Under the pieces are notes generated by a model. It searched no databases, had not been told where the DNA came from, and was given only the letters and a program-made list of their open reading frames with translations. A stretch of DNA of 17,836 bases from Clostridia bacterium (lineage in GTDB: Bacteria; Bacillota; Clostridia; Christensenellales; Aristaeellaceae): NCBI GenBank assembly GCA_017469605.1, contig JAFUGB010000335.1, positions 1-17,836 on the forward strand. Reading direction: 5' to 3'. The stretch's first letter is position 1; the number at the start of each line of letters is the position of its first letter. The position numbers and the translations under genes are program-made. Shown in pieces: positions 6,727 through 14,040 of the stretch.

Positions 6727-8356
6727 TGGAAAGGTTTTGGAATGCGCTCCCGGCATCACAGTGGCCGAAGCGCTGAAAGCGCTGCTTCCGGAAGGCCACG
6801 AAAAGCCCCTGGGCGCCTTTTGCGGCGGCAGGGTGCTGGAGCTGAGCAGCAAGCTGCAAAAGGACTGCGCACTTTCCCCCATCACCTTCCGTCATGAGGA
6901 AGGCCGCCGCATATATGAACGGTCGCTGCGCTTCATTCTTCTGATGGCGGTCCGGCGCTGCTATCCCGACGCACGCGTACGCATCGAACACAGCATCGGC
7001 TTTGGCCTGTACCTGCAATTGGAAGGCAAACGCGTGGTGCAGGGCGACGCGAAGCTGATTGAGGAGACCATGCAGGAGATCGTGGCCGCCAACCTGCCCT
7101 TTGTGCGCACCCGCTGGTCCAGCCAGCAGGCCATTGATTATTTCAATTCCCTCGGCTGGACCGACAAGGCCGAGCTGCTTTCCTACCGGCAATTTGATTA
7201 TTTCAACATTTATGAATGCGGCGGCCTGGCGGAATACTTTTATGGAGCCATGCTGCCCGCCACCGGCGACGTGCCTGTGTTTTCCGTGCGCTATCATCCC
7301 CCCGGCCTGATTTTACAGATGCCCGCGCCCAACGATCCCACCGTGCCCGCGCCGTACGTGTCCCGCCCCAAGCACATGGCCACCTTTTTTGAAAGCAATT
7401 ACTGGTGCCAGATTCTGGGCTGCCGCAACGCCGCCGACCTGAACCGGCTGATCGACCGGGGCGAGCTCAATGAGTTCATCCGCGTCAACGAAGCGCTGCA
7501 TGACAAATCGCTGGCCGATATCGCTGAAGATATCCTGCGCATGAATGCCCGGGCCATCTTCCTGGCGGGGCCTTCCAGCAGCGGAAAAACCACCACGGCC
7601 AATCGTCTCAAGGTGCATCTTCGGGTACTGGGCCTGAAGCCCGTGCTGATTTCCATGGATAATTTCTACCGCAGCCGGCGGGAAATCCCCCTGGACGAGG
7701 AGGGCAAGCCCGACCTGGAATCGCTCTACGCCCTGGATACCGATTTATTCCGCGCCTGTATCCGCAGCCTGCTGGACGGCCGGGAAACCGGCATGCCCAT
7801 TTATGATTTTTCCACCGGCATCCGGCAGGACAATGTGTATTCCCTGCGCCTGGGGCGGGAGGAAATGCTGATTGTGGAGGGCATCCACGGGCTGAATCCC
7901 GTGCTGCACGAGGGCTTTACGCCGGGCGAAATATGCAAATTTTACCTGAGCGAGCTGACCTGCCTGAACCTGGACGACCACAACCGCATCCGCACCACCG
8001 ATGCCAGGCTCCTGCGCCGCATCGTGCGCGATTACCAGTTCCGCGGCACCACGCCCGAGGGAACGCTGGCCATGTGGGACAGCGTGCGCCGGGGCGAGGA
8101 AAAATGGATTTTCCCGTATCAGGAGCAGGCGGATATCGTGTTCAACAGCGCGCTGCATTACGAATTGCCCGTGCTGAAAACGGTGGCCTATCCGCTGCTG
8201 CAAGGCGTAAAGCAGGACGATCCTTATTATTATATGGCCATCAGGCTGATCAAAACGCTCAATTATTTCCGTTCCGCTCCCGATTCGGCGCTGAATGAAA
8301 TTCCTCCGCTGTCCATCCTGCGCGAATTTATCGGCGGAAACACTTTCTATAGCTGA
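6710..8356 (+). CDS. Nucleoside kinase, uridine-kinase-like, with TGS and ThrRS-SAD-like N-terminus
   Basis: A 548-residue fusion. Residues 1 to about 65 resemble a TGS domain (YNGKVLECAPGITVAEALKA). Residues about 65-240 resemble the second additional (editing) domain of threonyl-tRNA synthetase (YERSLRFILLMAVRRCYPDA), but the HxxxH of the active editing site is not seen. The C-terminal half is a uridine kinase/phosphoribulokinase-type P-loop kinase: GPSSSGKT at 287-294, then SMDNFYRSR, IVEGIHGLNP and RRIVRDYQFRG. It probably phosphorylates a nucleoside such as uridine. Proteins with this architecture are known in Firmicutes and Thermotoga. Translation begins at TTG with AGGAGG upstream, overlapping the exonuclease gene by 17 bp, so the two are probably co-translated. 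Confidence 0.9.
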   Translation: MTVQYNGKVLECAPGITVAEALKALLPEGHEKPLGAFCGGRVLELSSKLQKDCALSPITFRHEEGRRIYERSLRFILLMAVRRCYPDARVRIEHSIGFGLYLQLEGKRVVQGDAKLIEETMQEIVAANLPFVRTRWSSQQAIDYFNSLGWTDKAELLSYRQFDYFNIYECGGLAEYFYGAMLPATGDVPVFSVRYHPPGLILQMPAPNDPTVPAPYVSRPKHMATFFESNYWCQILGCRNAADLNRLIDRGELNEFIRVNEALHDKSLADIAEDILRMNARAIFLAGPSSSGKTTTANRLKVHLRVLGLKPVLISMDNFYRSRREIPLDEEGKPDLESLYALDTDLFRACIRSLLDGRETGMPIYDFSTGIRQDNVYSLRLGREEMLIVEGIHGLNPVLHEGFTPGEICKFYLSELTCLNLDDHNRIRTTDARLLRRIVRDYQFRGTTPEGTLAMWDSVRRGEEKWIFPYQEQADIVFNSALHYELPVLKTVAYPLLQGVKQDDPYYYMAIRLIKTLNYFRSAPDSALNEIPPLSILREFIGGNTFYS

Positions 8357-8392
8357 TTAAAAGTGCTAATGATAAATCATCGTCTCCCTGCG

Positions 8393-8399
8393 CACAATA
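8393..8399 (+). promoter_or_regulatory. Possible sporulation-sigma -10 element before the lipoprotein gene
   Basis: CACAATA differs from the sigma-G -10 consensus CATWHTA at one position, and CGCACAAT (8391-8398) also resembles a sigma-E -10. The -35 candidates (around 8369-8376) are weak. The call rests mainly on the downstream gene being a sporulation-type lipoprotein. Confidence 0.25.
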
Positions 8400-8405
8400 G
8401 CCGCG

Positions 8406-8411
8406 AGGAGG
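8406..8411 (+). promoter_or_regulatory. Ribosome binding site that fixes a TTG start
   Basis: AGGAGG sits 9 nt before the TTG at 8421, which begins a textbook lipoprotein signal peptide (MKRILFL), confirming the non-ATG start. Confidence 0.8.
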
Positions 8412-8420
8412 CGATTTGCT

Positions 8421-8999
8421 TTGAAAAGAATCCTGTTTCTTACGATGCTCACACTGGCAATGGCCCTGATGCTCACCGGCTGCGCCAGCAACGCTGACAC
8501 CACGCCCACCACCGATCCGGGCGGCATGGGCAACGCTACCGCGCAGCCCCTGGTCCCCAGCAACATCCCTCAAACCACCGATCAGGGTTTGCTGGGTGAA
8601 CTGGGCAACACCATTGGTGAAACGTTAAGCGGCGGCAGCAACGCCGCGCTGTCCACCGCCGAAGAAGCCCTGAAGGCTTCCCAGGAGCTGCGAGACGCCG
8701 TGCAGAAGCTCACTGAGGTGGATACCGCGGTGGCGGCGGCAGCCGGCAATACTGCGCTGGTAGGTGTGACCTTTAACAGCTCCTACCAGGGCGCCATTGA
8801 CGATCGGCTGAACGCCATGGTGCTGGACCGTGCTAAGACCGCCTTTTCCGGCATCGACCGGATTGCCGTGACCAGCAACGCTGATGAGATCGACCAGATC
8901 TCTTCCCTGTATCAGATGCTGCAGTCCGGCAGCGCGTATGCCACGGTAAAGGCCGATCTGGAAGCGCTGGCAAGCAAGATGGACATCTATCAGAAATAA
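8421..8999 (+). CDS. YhcN/YlaJ-like sporulation lipoprotein
   Basis: A 192-residue exported lipoprotein. The signal peptide ends in the lipobox LTGC with the lipidated cysteine at residue 21. A Thr/Pro/Gly-rich linker (about 22-60) follows. The folded region (about 75-192) has the YhcN/YlaJ pattern: a helix, a short beta-strand segment NTALVGVTFNSSYQ, then DRAKTAFSGIDRIAVTSNAD resembling the family's conserved block. YhcN-family proteins are found in the spore inner membrane of Bacillus, with modest roles in outgrowth. It starts at TTG behind AGGAGG. The next gene's ATG is 1 bp after its stop. The family assignment is by pattern and should be confirmed by profile search. Confidence 0.75.
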   Translation: MKRILFLTMLTLAMALMLTGCASNADTTPTTDPGGMGNATAQPLVPSNIPQTTDQGLLGELGNTIGETLSGGSNAALSTAEEALKASQELRDAVQKLTEVDTAVAAAAGNTALVGVTFNSSYQGAIDDRLNAMVLDRAKTAFSGIDRIAVTSNADEIDQISSLYQMLQSGSAYATVKADLEALASKMDIYQK

Positions 9000-9000
9000 T

Positions 9001-9405
9001 ATGACCGGCACTTCCTATATGCTCCGGCGCACGCTGCTGTGCGCCGTTTTGGCGTGTCCGCTGGCAGCCGGCCGCCTGCCCTGGGCATTGGCTTTACAGG
9101 CCGTGTGGAGCCTTGGCAGCGCGCAGCTTTGCCCCGAATCAACCTGGTACGCTCCCGTAAGGAAGAAAACGCTCCGGCGCAGGGTACTTTTTTCAGTTTG
9201 CGCGGCCTGCGCCTGCACTGCCGCGGCATATAAGCTTTGCGCGGCGCTGTTCAGCCCGGCGGCGGCCCCGCTGTACCAGGCGCTTTCATTTGTGACCGGG
9301 GCGCTGCTGCAGGCGTTCCTGCTTTTGCGCGTACAAAAAGCAGGCAGGCGTCATTTGCTGGCCTGCCTGCCGCTGCTGGCAATTTTTATCGCCTATACGC
9401 GATGA
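9001..9405 (+). CDS. Small hypothetical integral membrane protein, 134 aa
   Basis: The ATG begins one base after the lipoprotein stop codon (TAATATG), which suggests translational coupling, since no Shine-Dalgarno is visible. The 134-residue product has three or four hydrophobic segments (about 8-37, 60-84, 88-108 and 116-132) separated by Arg/Lys-rich loops, as in a small polytopic membrane protein with positive-inside loops. I recognise no family. The last third contains the intrinsic terminator of the opposing sipL-like gene, and its final 20 bp overlap that gene's end. The reading frame could be coincidental, so confidence is moderate. Confidence 0.55.
   Translation: MTGTSYMLRRTLLCAVLACPLAAGRLPWALALQAVWSLGSAQLCPESTWYAPVRKKTLRRRVLFSVCAACACTAAAYKLCAALFSPAAAPLYQALSFVTGALLQAFLLLRVQKAGRRHLLACLPLLAIFIAYTR
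9335..9370 (-). terminator. Intrinsic terminator of the sipL-like gene
   Basis: On the minus strand a perfect 10-bp stem (GCAGGCAGGC at 9361-9370 paired with GCCTGCCTGC at 9340-9349, 11-nt loop) is followed at once by TTTTT (9335-9339). It lies 16 bp beyond the sipL-like stop codon and inside the coding region of the opposing membrane protein gene. Confidence 0.85.
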
Positions 9406-10921
9406 TCTCCATCCCTTGGGGCAGCACCTGGCTGGAAGCCCGGTCCCGCAGCTGCTCGTTAAAGACCTCCAGGCTGTCCTGGGACAAGCGATAGCGCTTC
9501 ATAATATCCCACAGCCGTTCATCGCCCTGGGTGCGGTACAGCGCCAGCGTCGCCTGGGCGGCCGGGGTCTCCTCTTCGGCCACGTCAGTGACAGCGAACA
9601 CCTGGCGATAGCGCGCGCCATGTCCCTGGAGCGTCAGCACGAAGCGAATCTCCGCCCGGTCCCCCGCCACGGCGGCGGCTTCCACCCGGGAGGCCGAAAG
9701 CGACAGGGCGTCATCCTCATTGAGCTCGCCCGCAAAGGCCATGCGCAGGGGTTCCTCCGCCGTATAGGAAACCGGGATGCCGCTGTCCTCGGTCATATAC
9801 ACCAGCGTGGTGCGCAGCAGCATATCGGCATGCAGCTTGCCGCCCTGGCTTCTGGCCCCTGCCAGCACGGGCTGGACAAAGGCTGCCAGCACTGTCTCAA
9901 TGCGCGGCTTATCCTCCGGCAGCACCAGCTGCAGCCGACCGCTTTCCGCGGTCTGATCATTGACATAGCCAACGCAAAAGCTCATGCGTTCGCCGGACGG
10001 GATCAGCATATCCCCCGAATCGCTGAACACATCGCTGATGATCTGGTTTTCTTCCTCCCGAAGGGCCTGCACCTGCGCGTCGATTCCCACTTCCACCCGC
10101 AGGGTCTGGCCGCCGTCGTTCTCCTCCAGCGCCGCCGCCACATCAGTGACGCGCACCGATGCCGAGAGCATATCGCCGGGCTCGCCGCTGAGCGTTACCT
10201 GCTGTTCAAACGGCAGGCTATGCTGGGTATAGACCAGCGGATGTCCGGGCATGCGGGAGGCATGGCATACCGTCAGGTCAATGGTACCGGTAACCGCCGC
10301 CCGTCCGTCAGCGCCGCCCAGGATATCCTCCACCCTGGCTTCCCCGCTGCCCAGCAGCGCTTCATCCGCCTGCAGCGCCTGGGAGATTTCAAACTCGCCC
10401 TTCACCAGGCCCTGGCCATGGCCGCCGCCCACGGTTTGCTGCACAGACAGGGTATCGGAAAGCACCTGCGCATTTTCTTCCTCCAGCGCTGTAACAACGC
10501 TGACGGCATGGGTTTCGTTGGCCTCCGCCCCCACATTCAAATCCGCCCGCATCAGCAGCCTGCCGTTGAACACCCGGGCCGAAACCGCGGTGATCTCGCA
10601 TACAGGTTCATATTGGGCCGAGGTTTCCCGGGAATCGACTGTCAGCGCACGGCTGAAATCCCGCATTTCCTCAATGCTGCGCACCCGGGTCAGATCGCCC
10701 TGGGCGTACAGCGCCCGAAATGCCACCCGGCCGCTGACGTTAACGCGGTTGCCGGCGGCTTCCGCCGACAGCGGCAGCACCTGTGCTTCCGTATGAAATA
10801 AGAGCACATCATCCCTGAGCCCGCCGGGCAGCGTGGCCTCGGCCTCCACAGACGCCTGCTGGGGCTGTGCCCTAAGCAGGCTTCCGGCTTCTATCGTTTC
10901 GCGCCTCATACGCACACTCAT
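9386..10921 (-). CDS. sipL: SPOCS (DUF3794)-LysM spore morphogenesis protein, SipL-like
   Basis: A 511-residue protein with three SPOCS/DUF3794-type repeats (about 40-150, 190-300 and 310-440), visible as blocks such as VNVSGRVAFRALYAQGD, AAVTGTIDLTVCHAS and ADMLLRTTLVYMTED. It ends in a LysM-like domain (about 455-511, YRTQGDERLWDIMKRYRLS). This is the architecture and size of SipL, which in Clostridioides difficile binds SpoIVA through its LysM domain to anchor the spore coat on the forespore. It has no signal peptide, consistent with action in the mother-cell cytosol. The ATG at 10921 has AAAGGGGG 7 nt upstream and a sigma-E-like promoter at 10949-10978. A terminator follows at 9335-9370. 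A paralogous SPOCS protein is the main alternative. Confidence 0.85.
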   Translation of the reverse strand: MSVRMRRETIEAGSLLRAQPQQASVEAEATLPGGLRDDVLLFHTEAQVLPLSAEAAGNRVNVSGRVAFRALYAQGDLTRVRSIEEMRDFSRALTVDSRETSAQYEPVCEITAVSARVFNGRLLMRADLNVGAEANETHAVSVVTALEEENAQVLSDTLSVQQTVGGGHGQGLVKGEFEISQALQADEALLGSGEARVEDILGGADGRAAVTGTIDLTVCHASRMPGHPLVYTQHSLPFEQQVTLSGEPGDMLSASVRVTDVAAALEENDGGQTLRVEVGIDAQVQALREEENQIISDVFSDSGDMLIPSGERMSFCVGYVNDQTAESGRLQLVLPEDKPRIETVLAAFVQPVLAGARSQGGKLHADMLLRTTLVYMTEDSGIPVSYTAEEPLRMAFAGELNEDDALSLSASRVEAAAVAGDRAEIRFVLTLQGHGARYRQVFAVTDVAEEETPAAQATLALYRTQGDERLWDIMKRYRLSQDSLEVFNEQLRDRASSQVLPQGMEIIAYRR

Positions 10922-10948
10922 ACGCTGTCCCCCTTTGATTTCTGCATT

Positions 10949-10978
10949 ATGCTATGCGCGTTACAGGGCGATTATGCC
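10949..10978 (-). promoter_or_regulatory. Sigma-E-like promoter of the sipL-like gene
   Basis: On the minus strand GGCATAAT (10978-10971), a 14-bp spacer and CATAGCAT (10956-10949) each match about six of eight positions of the Bacillus sigma-E -35 and -10 consensus. The predicted start of transcription is about 20 nt before the ATG. Mother-cell expression fits a SipL-like role. Confidence 0.45.
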
Positions 10979-10981
10979 GGC

Positions 10982-11019
10982 AATATAAAACGGCGTTCCC
11001 GTCCGCAGCGGAAACGCCG
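10982..11019 (-). terminator. Intrinsic terminator of the sugar-phosphate operon
   Basis: On the minus strand CGGCGTT and AACGCCG (outer 7 bp) enclose a further CCG/CGG pairing (spanning 10991-11019), followed by TTTTATATT (10990-10982). It lies 16 bp past the stop of the last operon gene and just upstream of the sipL-like promoter. Confidence 0.8.
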
Positions 11020-11035
11020 ATGAAAGCAGCGCGGC

Positions 11036-11686
11036 TTATGCCCGGCCAAAGAATTCCTCCTCCAGCATCAGGCAAAGGGCATGCCAGACAGGCAGGTGAA
11101 GCTCCTGCACCAAATAGGCTTCCCGGGCGGGAACGGCAATCAGCACATCGCTTCGCGCGCCCACATCACGGCCCTCGGCGCCCGTCATACCAATAACCCG
11201 CATGTTTCGCGCCTTCGCCGCGGTACAGGCCAGCACCACGTTTTTGGACCTGCCCGAGGTGGACAGCGCCAGCAGCACATCCCCCGCCCGGCCGTAGCCC
11301 CAAACCTGCTGCGCGAACACCATATCAGCGTTCACGTCATTGATATAGGCCGTCATCAGCGCCGTCTCTCCGGAAAGGGAAATGGCAGGCAGCGCTCCCT
11401 GCAAGCGCTCGGCAATGAACGCGCCATGCTCCGGATCAAGGCTGTGCAGCACCTTGGCATCGGCATCGGAAACCGTGCGCGGCAGGATAAACGCCTTCAT
11501 CAATTCGCCCACGATGTGCTGGCCGTCGGCGCAGCTTCCGCCGTTGCCGCAGATAAGCAGCTTGCCGCCGTCCCGATAACACGTGACCAGCATTTCCCCG
11601 GCCGCAAAGACGGCATCCCTGCAGCACTCCAGGGCAGGATATCGGGCCATCAGGTTTTCCAGGATAGCATAGGCCGAAGGCTTCAT
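11036..11686 (-). CDS. SIS-domain phosphosugar isomerase 2, GmhA-like
   Basis: A 216-residue single SIS domain close to phosphoheptose isomerase GmhA, which interconverts sedoheptulose 7-phosphate and a heptose 7-phosphate. The phosphate-binding loop CGNGGSCADGQH is at 46-57. The residue matching the GmhA catalytic/zinc glutamate is kept (HIVGE, E61), as is the late histidine in VQELH. Other blocks are TAYINDVNAD, QVWGYGRAGDVLLALSTSG and VIGMTGAEG. The ATG at 11686 is chosen over an upstream start at 11752 because GGAGC lies 9 nt before it. It is the last gene of the operon, 46 bp after the kinase gene, and is followed by a terminator. Another aldose/ketose phosphate could be the real substrate. 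Confidence 0.88.
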   Translation of the reverse strand: MKPSAYAILENLMARYPALECCRDAVFAAGEMLVTCYRDGGKLLICGNGGSCADGQHIVGELMKAFILPRTVSDADAKVLHSLDPEHGAFIAERLQGALPAISLSGETALMTAYINDVNADMVFAQQVWGYGRAGDVLLALSTSGRSKNVVLACTAAKARNMRVIGMTGAEGRDVGARSDVLIAVPAREAYLVQELHLPVWHALCLMLEEEFFGRA

Positions 11687-11732
11687 GTCGTCAGCTCCTT
11701 TGTTTTTATCAGTAACGCGCGGCCAGCGTTGA

Positions 11733-12326
11733 TCAGCCGTCCAGCCGCGCATGCAGGAAGGCCAGCAGGCCCTGATGATCCACCCGGGACAGATCGCTCA
11801 TATCCAGGGTGATGGATGGGCCCAGGTTAATGAAATAATCCTTTTCGGCGCAGTCCCGGGTATACTCCTCCAGGGACAGCCGGGGCGCGATGATCCGCTC
11901 CCCATCCCGATGGTACGTGCTGCAAATATGACCGGGATGACGGTCGGATACGGCGTCCCGCCGGGCAAACCGCTGCCACAGCACGGCCGGATCACCGGCC
12001 AACACCACGGTATAAGGCATATAGCCATACCGGTCGATCAGCGCTTTGAGCGCGGCCACATGCTTGCGGCAGAAGGGGTATTCGATCAGCAGGTCTCCCC
12101 CTGCTTCCATGCGTTCCCCCAGCCGCTGCCAGTAATCCATGAGACTGCGGTCATTAACCCGGCTTTTTTCCTCCATGCCGTCAAAGCCCAGGCGATCAAA
12201 CCATTCCTCCTTGACGTCATCATAGGCGAAGGTGGAAAAGGACGGAAACGCCCGGACGATCATAGCCGATATAAAGGACTTGCCCGATCCCGGATAACCG
12301 GTGATGATCAAAAGCCGCTTTGCCAT
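11733..12326 (-). CDS. P-loop kinase, AAA_33/zeta-toxin-like, probable small-molecule kinase
   Basis: A 198-residue protein with a Walker A motif GYPGSGKS at 10-17. A possible metal- or substrate-binding FAYDDVKEEW (about 33-42), a strand LLIEYPFC (about 80) and an arginine-rich lid region (WQRFARRDAVSDRHPGH, about 113-129) follow. This matches small P-loop phosphotransferases of the AAA_33 type, which include several metabolite kinases, but I cannot name the substrate. The ATG at 12326 follows the upstream SIS gene's stop after one base (TAATATG), so it is probably coupled to it. Lying between two phosphosugar isomerases, it is likely to phosphorylate a sugar or sugar phosphate (inference). 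An in-frame start 15 codons upstream lacks support. Confidence 0.8.
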   Translation of the reverse strand: MAKRLLIITGYPGSGKSFISAMIVRAFPSFSTFAYDDVKEEWFDRLGFDGMEEKSRVNDRSLMDYWQRLGERMEAGGDLLIEYPFCRKHVAALKALIDRYGYMPYTVVLAGDPAVLWQRFARRDAVSDRHPGHICSTYHRDGERIIAPRLSLEEYTRDCAEKDYFINLGPSITLDMSDLSRVDHQGLLAFLHARLDG

Positions 12327-12327
12327 A

Positions 12328-12915
12328 TTACATGTTATGGCCCGGGATATCCCATAGCCGCTGCAGCACATTCATGAGCAGGTGGTTGAGGATCAGGTGC
12401 ACGTCCTCCACGATCTGCATGTTGTTGATATCCACATGGAAGGCGATATCAGCGATCTCCTTGATTTTTCCGCCCGAATAGCCGCATACCGCCACCGTTT
12501 CAACGCCTTGCTCCCTGGCATAGGAAAGGGCGTTGACCACGTTCATGCTGTTGCCGCTGCCGCTGATGCCGATCACCAGATCATCCTTGCGCAAGCGGCC
12601 CTGAAGCTGGAAGCGGAACATTTCATCGTAACTGATATCGTTGGCAATGGACAGCATGGTGGCCACGTTATCGGTAAGGCTGTAAAAGCGGAACTTCTTT
12701 TCCACGTACTCCGATATGCCCTTGTTGAAATCATTGGCCATATGGGAGGCTGTGCTGGCGCTGCCGCCGTTGCCGCACACATAGATGGTCCCCTCGGCCT
12801 CATAGGCCCGCAGGATGGCGTCCAGCACTCGGGCCGCCGCGGGCTGGTCAAAGGCCTGCAGCGTGCGCATTTCCAGATCGATATAATCGCTGATGTATTT
12901 GGCTTTATCGCTCAT
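12328..12915 (-). CDS. SIS-domain phosphosugar isomerase 1, GmhA-like
   Basis: A 195-residue SIS protein related to phosphoheptose isomerase. The phosphate loop CGNGGSASTASH is at 47-58 and the conserved histidine in VEDVH is kept. At the position of the GmhA catalytic/zinc glutamate it has aspartate (HMAND, D62), unlike its paralogue at 11036-11686. Further SIS blocks are LVIGISGSGNSMNVVNAL and TVAVCGYSGG. AGAGGAG precedes the ATG with good spacing. It starts 12 bp after the ABC ATPase gene, and the kinase gene starts 1 bp past its stop. It may act on a different sugar phosphate or have altered chemistry. Confidence 0.88.
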   Translation of the reverse strand: MSDKAKYISDYIDLEMRTLQAFDQPAAARVLDAILRAYEAEGTIYVCGNGGSASTASHMANDFNKGISEYVEKKFRFYSLTDNVATMLSIANDISYDEMFRFQLQGRLRKDDLVIGISGSGNSMNVVNALSYAREQGVETVAVCGYSGGKIKEIADIAFHVDINNMQIVEDVHLILNHLLMNVLQRLWDIPGHNM

Positions 12916-12927
12916 GGTATCTCCTCT

Positions 12928-14001
12928 TTAAATGGCGTGGGTATCGGCAATATCCAGATCCAGGAAGGCCTTTTCCCCGCTCTTGAAAATATGCTTGTTC
13001 TTGGGGTTGTTCTCATGCACGGTGAAGCGGTTGCCGTCAATATCCAGTTCGTAGAGCTGGTAAGAGCCCATAAAGGTGGACAGGATGACCTTGGCCTCCA
13101 ACAGGCCGTTTTCCTTCACCGAGCATGCCTCGGGGCGGACGATAACGGTGCACTTTTCGCCTGTTTTGAAGGTACGGTAACAGGGCACATTTTCCAGCTC
13201 CTTGCCCATGGCGCTCACCGTCAGACGGCTGCCCTGCTGGGCGGTCACCGTGCCATAGAACATATTGGCGGTGCCGATGAAATTGGCGGAAAACTCGCTG
13301 TTTGGCGAATAATAAACCTCTTCCGGCGTACCCATCTGCTCGATCTTGCCGTCCTTGAGGATCACGATGCGGTCCGACATGCTCATGGCCTCAGCCTGAT
13401 CATGGGTCACATACACGGCGGTGATCCCCACCTCGCGCTGGATCTTACGGATTTCAGTGCGCATCTGGATGCGCAGCTTGGCGTCCAGGTTGGAAAGCGG
13501 CTCGTCAAAGAGCAGCACGCCCGGCTCCATCACCAGGGCGCGGGCCAGGGCCACGCGCTGCTGCTGGCCGCCGGAGATCTCGTTGGTATGCCGCCATTCC
13601 AGCCCGGTCAGGCCGGTCAGCTCCAGGATGCCCATCACTTTGGTTTTGATTTCGGCGCTGGACAGCTTTTTGATTTTCAGTCCGTAGGCGATGTTGTCAT
13701 AGATGTTCATATTGGGGAACAGCGCGTAGGTCTGGAACACCATGGCGGTATCGCGCTTGTCCGGGGAAAGGTAACGGATGGACTGATCCCCCAGCCGGAT
13801 ATCGCCGCCGGTGGGCTTTTCAAAGCCGGCGATCATGCGCAGGGTGGTGGTTTTGCCGCAGCCCGAGGGGCCCAGCAGGGTAACGAATTCGCCGGGAGCA
13901 ATGTCCATGGAAATATGGTCCACGGCATGAACGGGCTTGCCGCCGTGCTTGTTTGGATATACTTTTTCCAGTTCAATGATGGAAAGTCCCTTGGCGCTCA
14001 T
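12928..14001 (-). CDS. ABC transporter ATP-binding protein (Fe3+/AfuC/PotA type)
   Basis: A 357-residue importer ATPase. Walker A GPSGCGKTT is at 44-52, the Q-loop VFQTYALFPN has Q90, the signature SGGQQQR is at 143-149, Walker B LLFDEP is at 163-168 and the switch histidine H200 is in VYVTHDQAEAM. After about residue 240 a C-terminal TOBE-type regulatory domain follows. It energises the permease encoded just upstream. GGGAGG lies 7 nt before the ATG. In length and architecture it matches ATPases of ferric-ion, sugar-phosphate (AfuC) and spermidine importers. Substrate choice is set by the binding protein, not this subunit. Confidence 0.95.
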   Translation of the reverse strand: MSAKGLSIIELEKVYPNKHGGKPVHAVDHISMDIAPGEFVTLLGPSGCGKTTTLRMIAGFEKPTGGDIRLGDQSIRYLSPDKRDTAMVFQTYALFPNMNIYDNIAYGLKIKKLSSAEIKTKVMGILELTGLTGLEWRHTNEISGGQQQRVALARALVMEPGVLLFDEPLSNLDAKLRIQMRTEIRKIQREVGITAVYVTHDQAEAMSMSDRIVILKDGKIEQMGTPEEVYYSPNSEFSANFIGTANMFYGTVTAQQGSRLTVSAMGKELENVPCYRTFKTGEKCTVIVRPEACSVKENGLLEAKVILSTFMGSYQLYELDIDGNRFTVHENNPKNKHIFKSGEKAFLDLDIADTHAI

Positions 14002-14040
14002 CGGATAGCCTCCCTTTTCTGGCTTGTAATTTCTGAATGT

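Noticed and set aside
9416..10801. Rightward open frame of 461 codons opposite the sipL-like gene
   Set aside because: It is a composition-driven shadow; the leftward SPOCS-LysM protein accounts for the region fully.
12343..12353. GGGATATCCC palindrome near the isomerase 1 stop, similar to part of the 24-bp palindrome
   Set aside because: Only about 10 bp are shared in form and the flanks differ, so I take it as coincidence.
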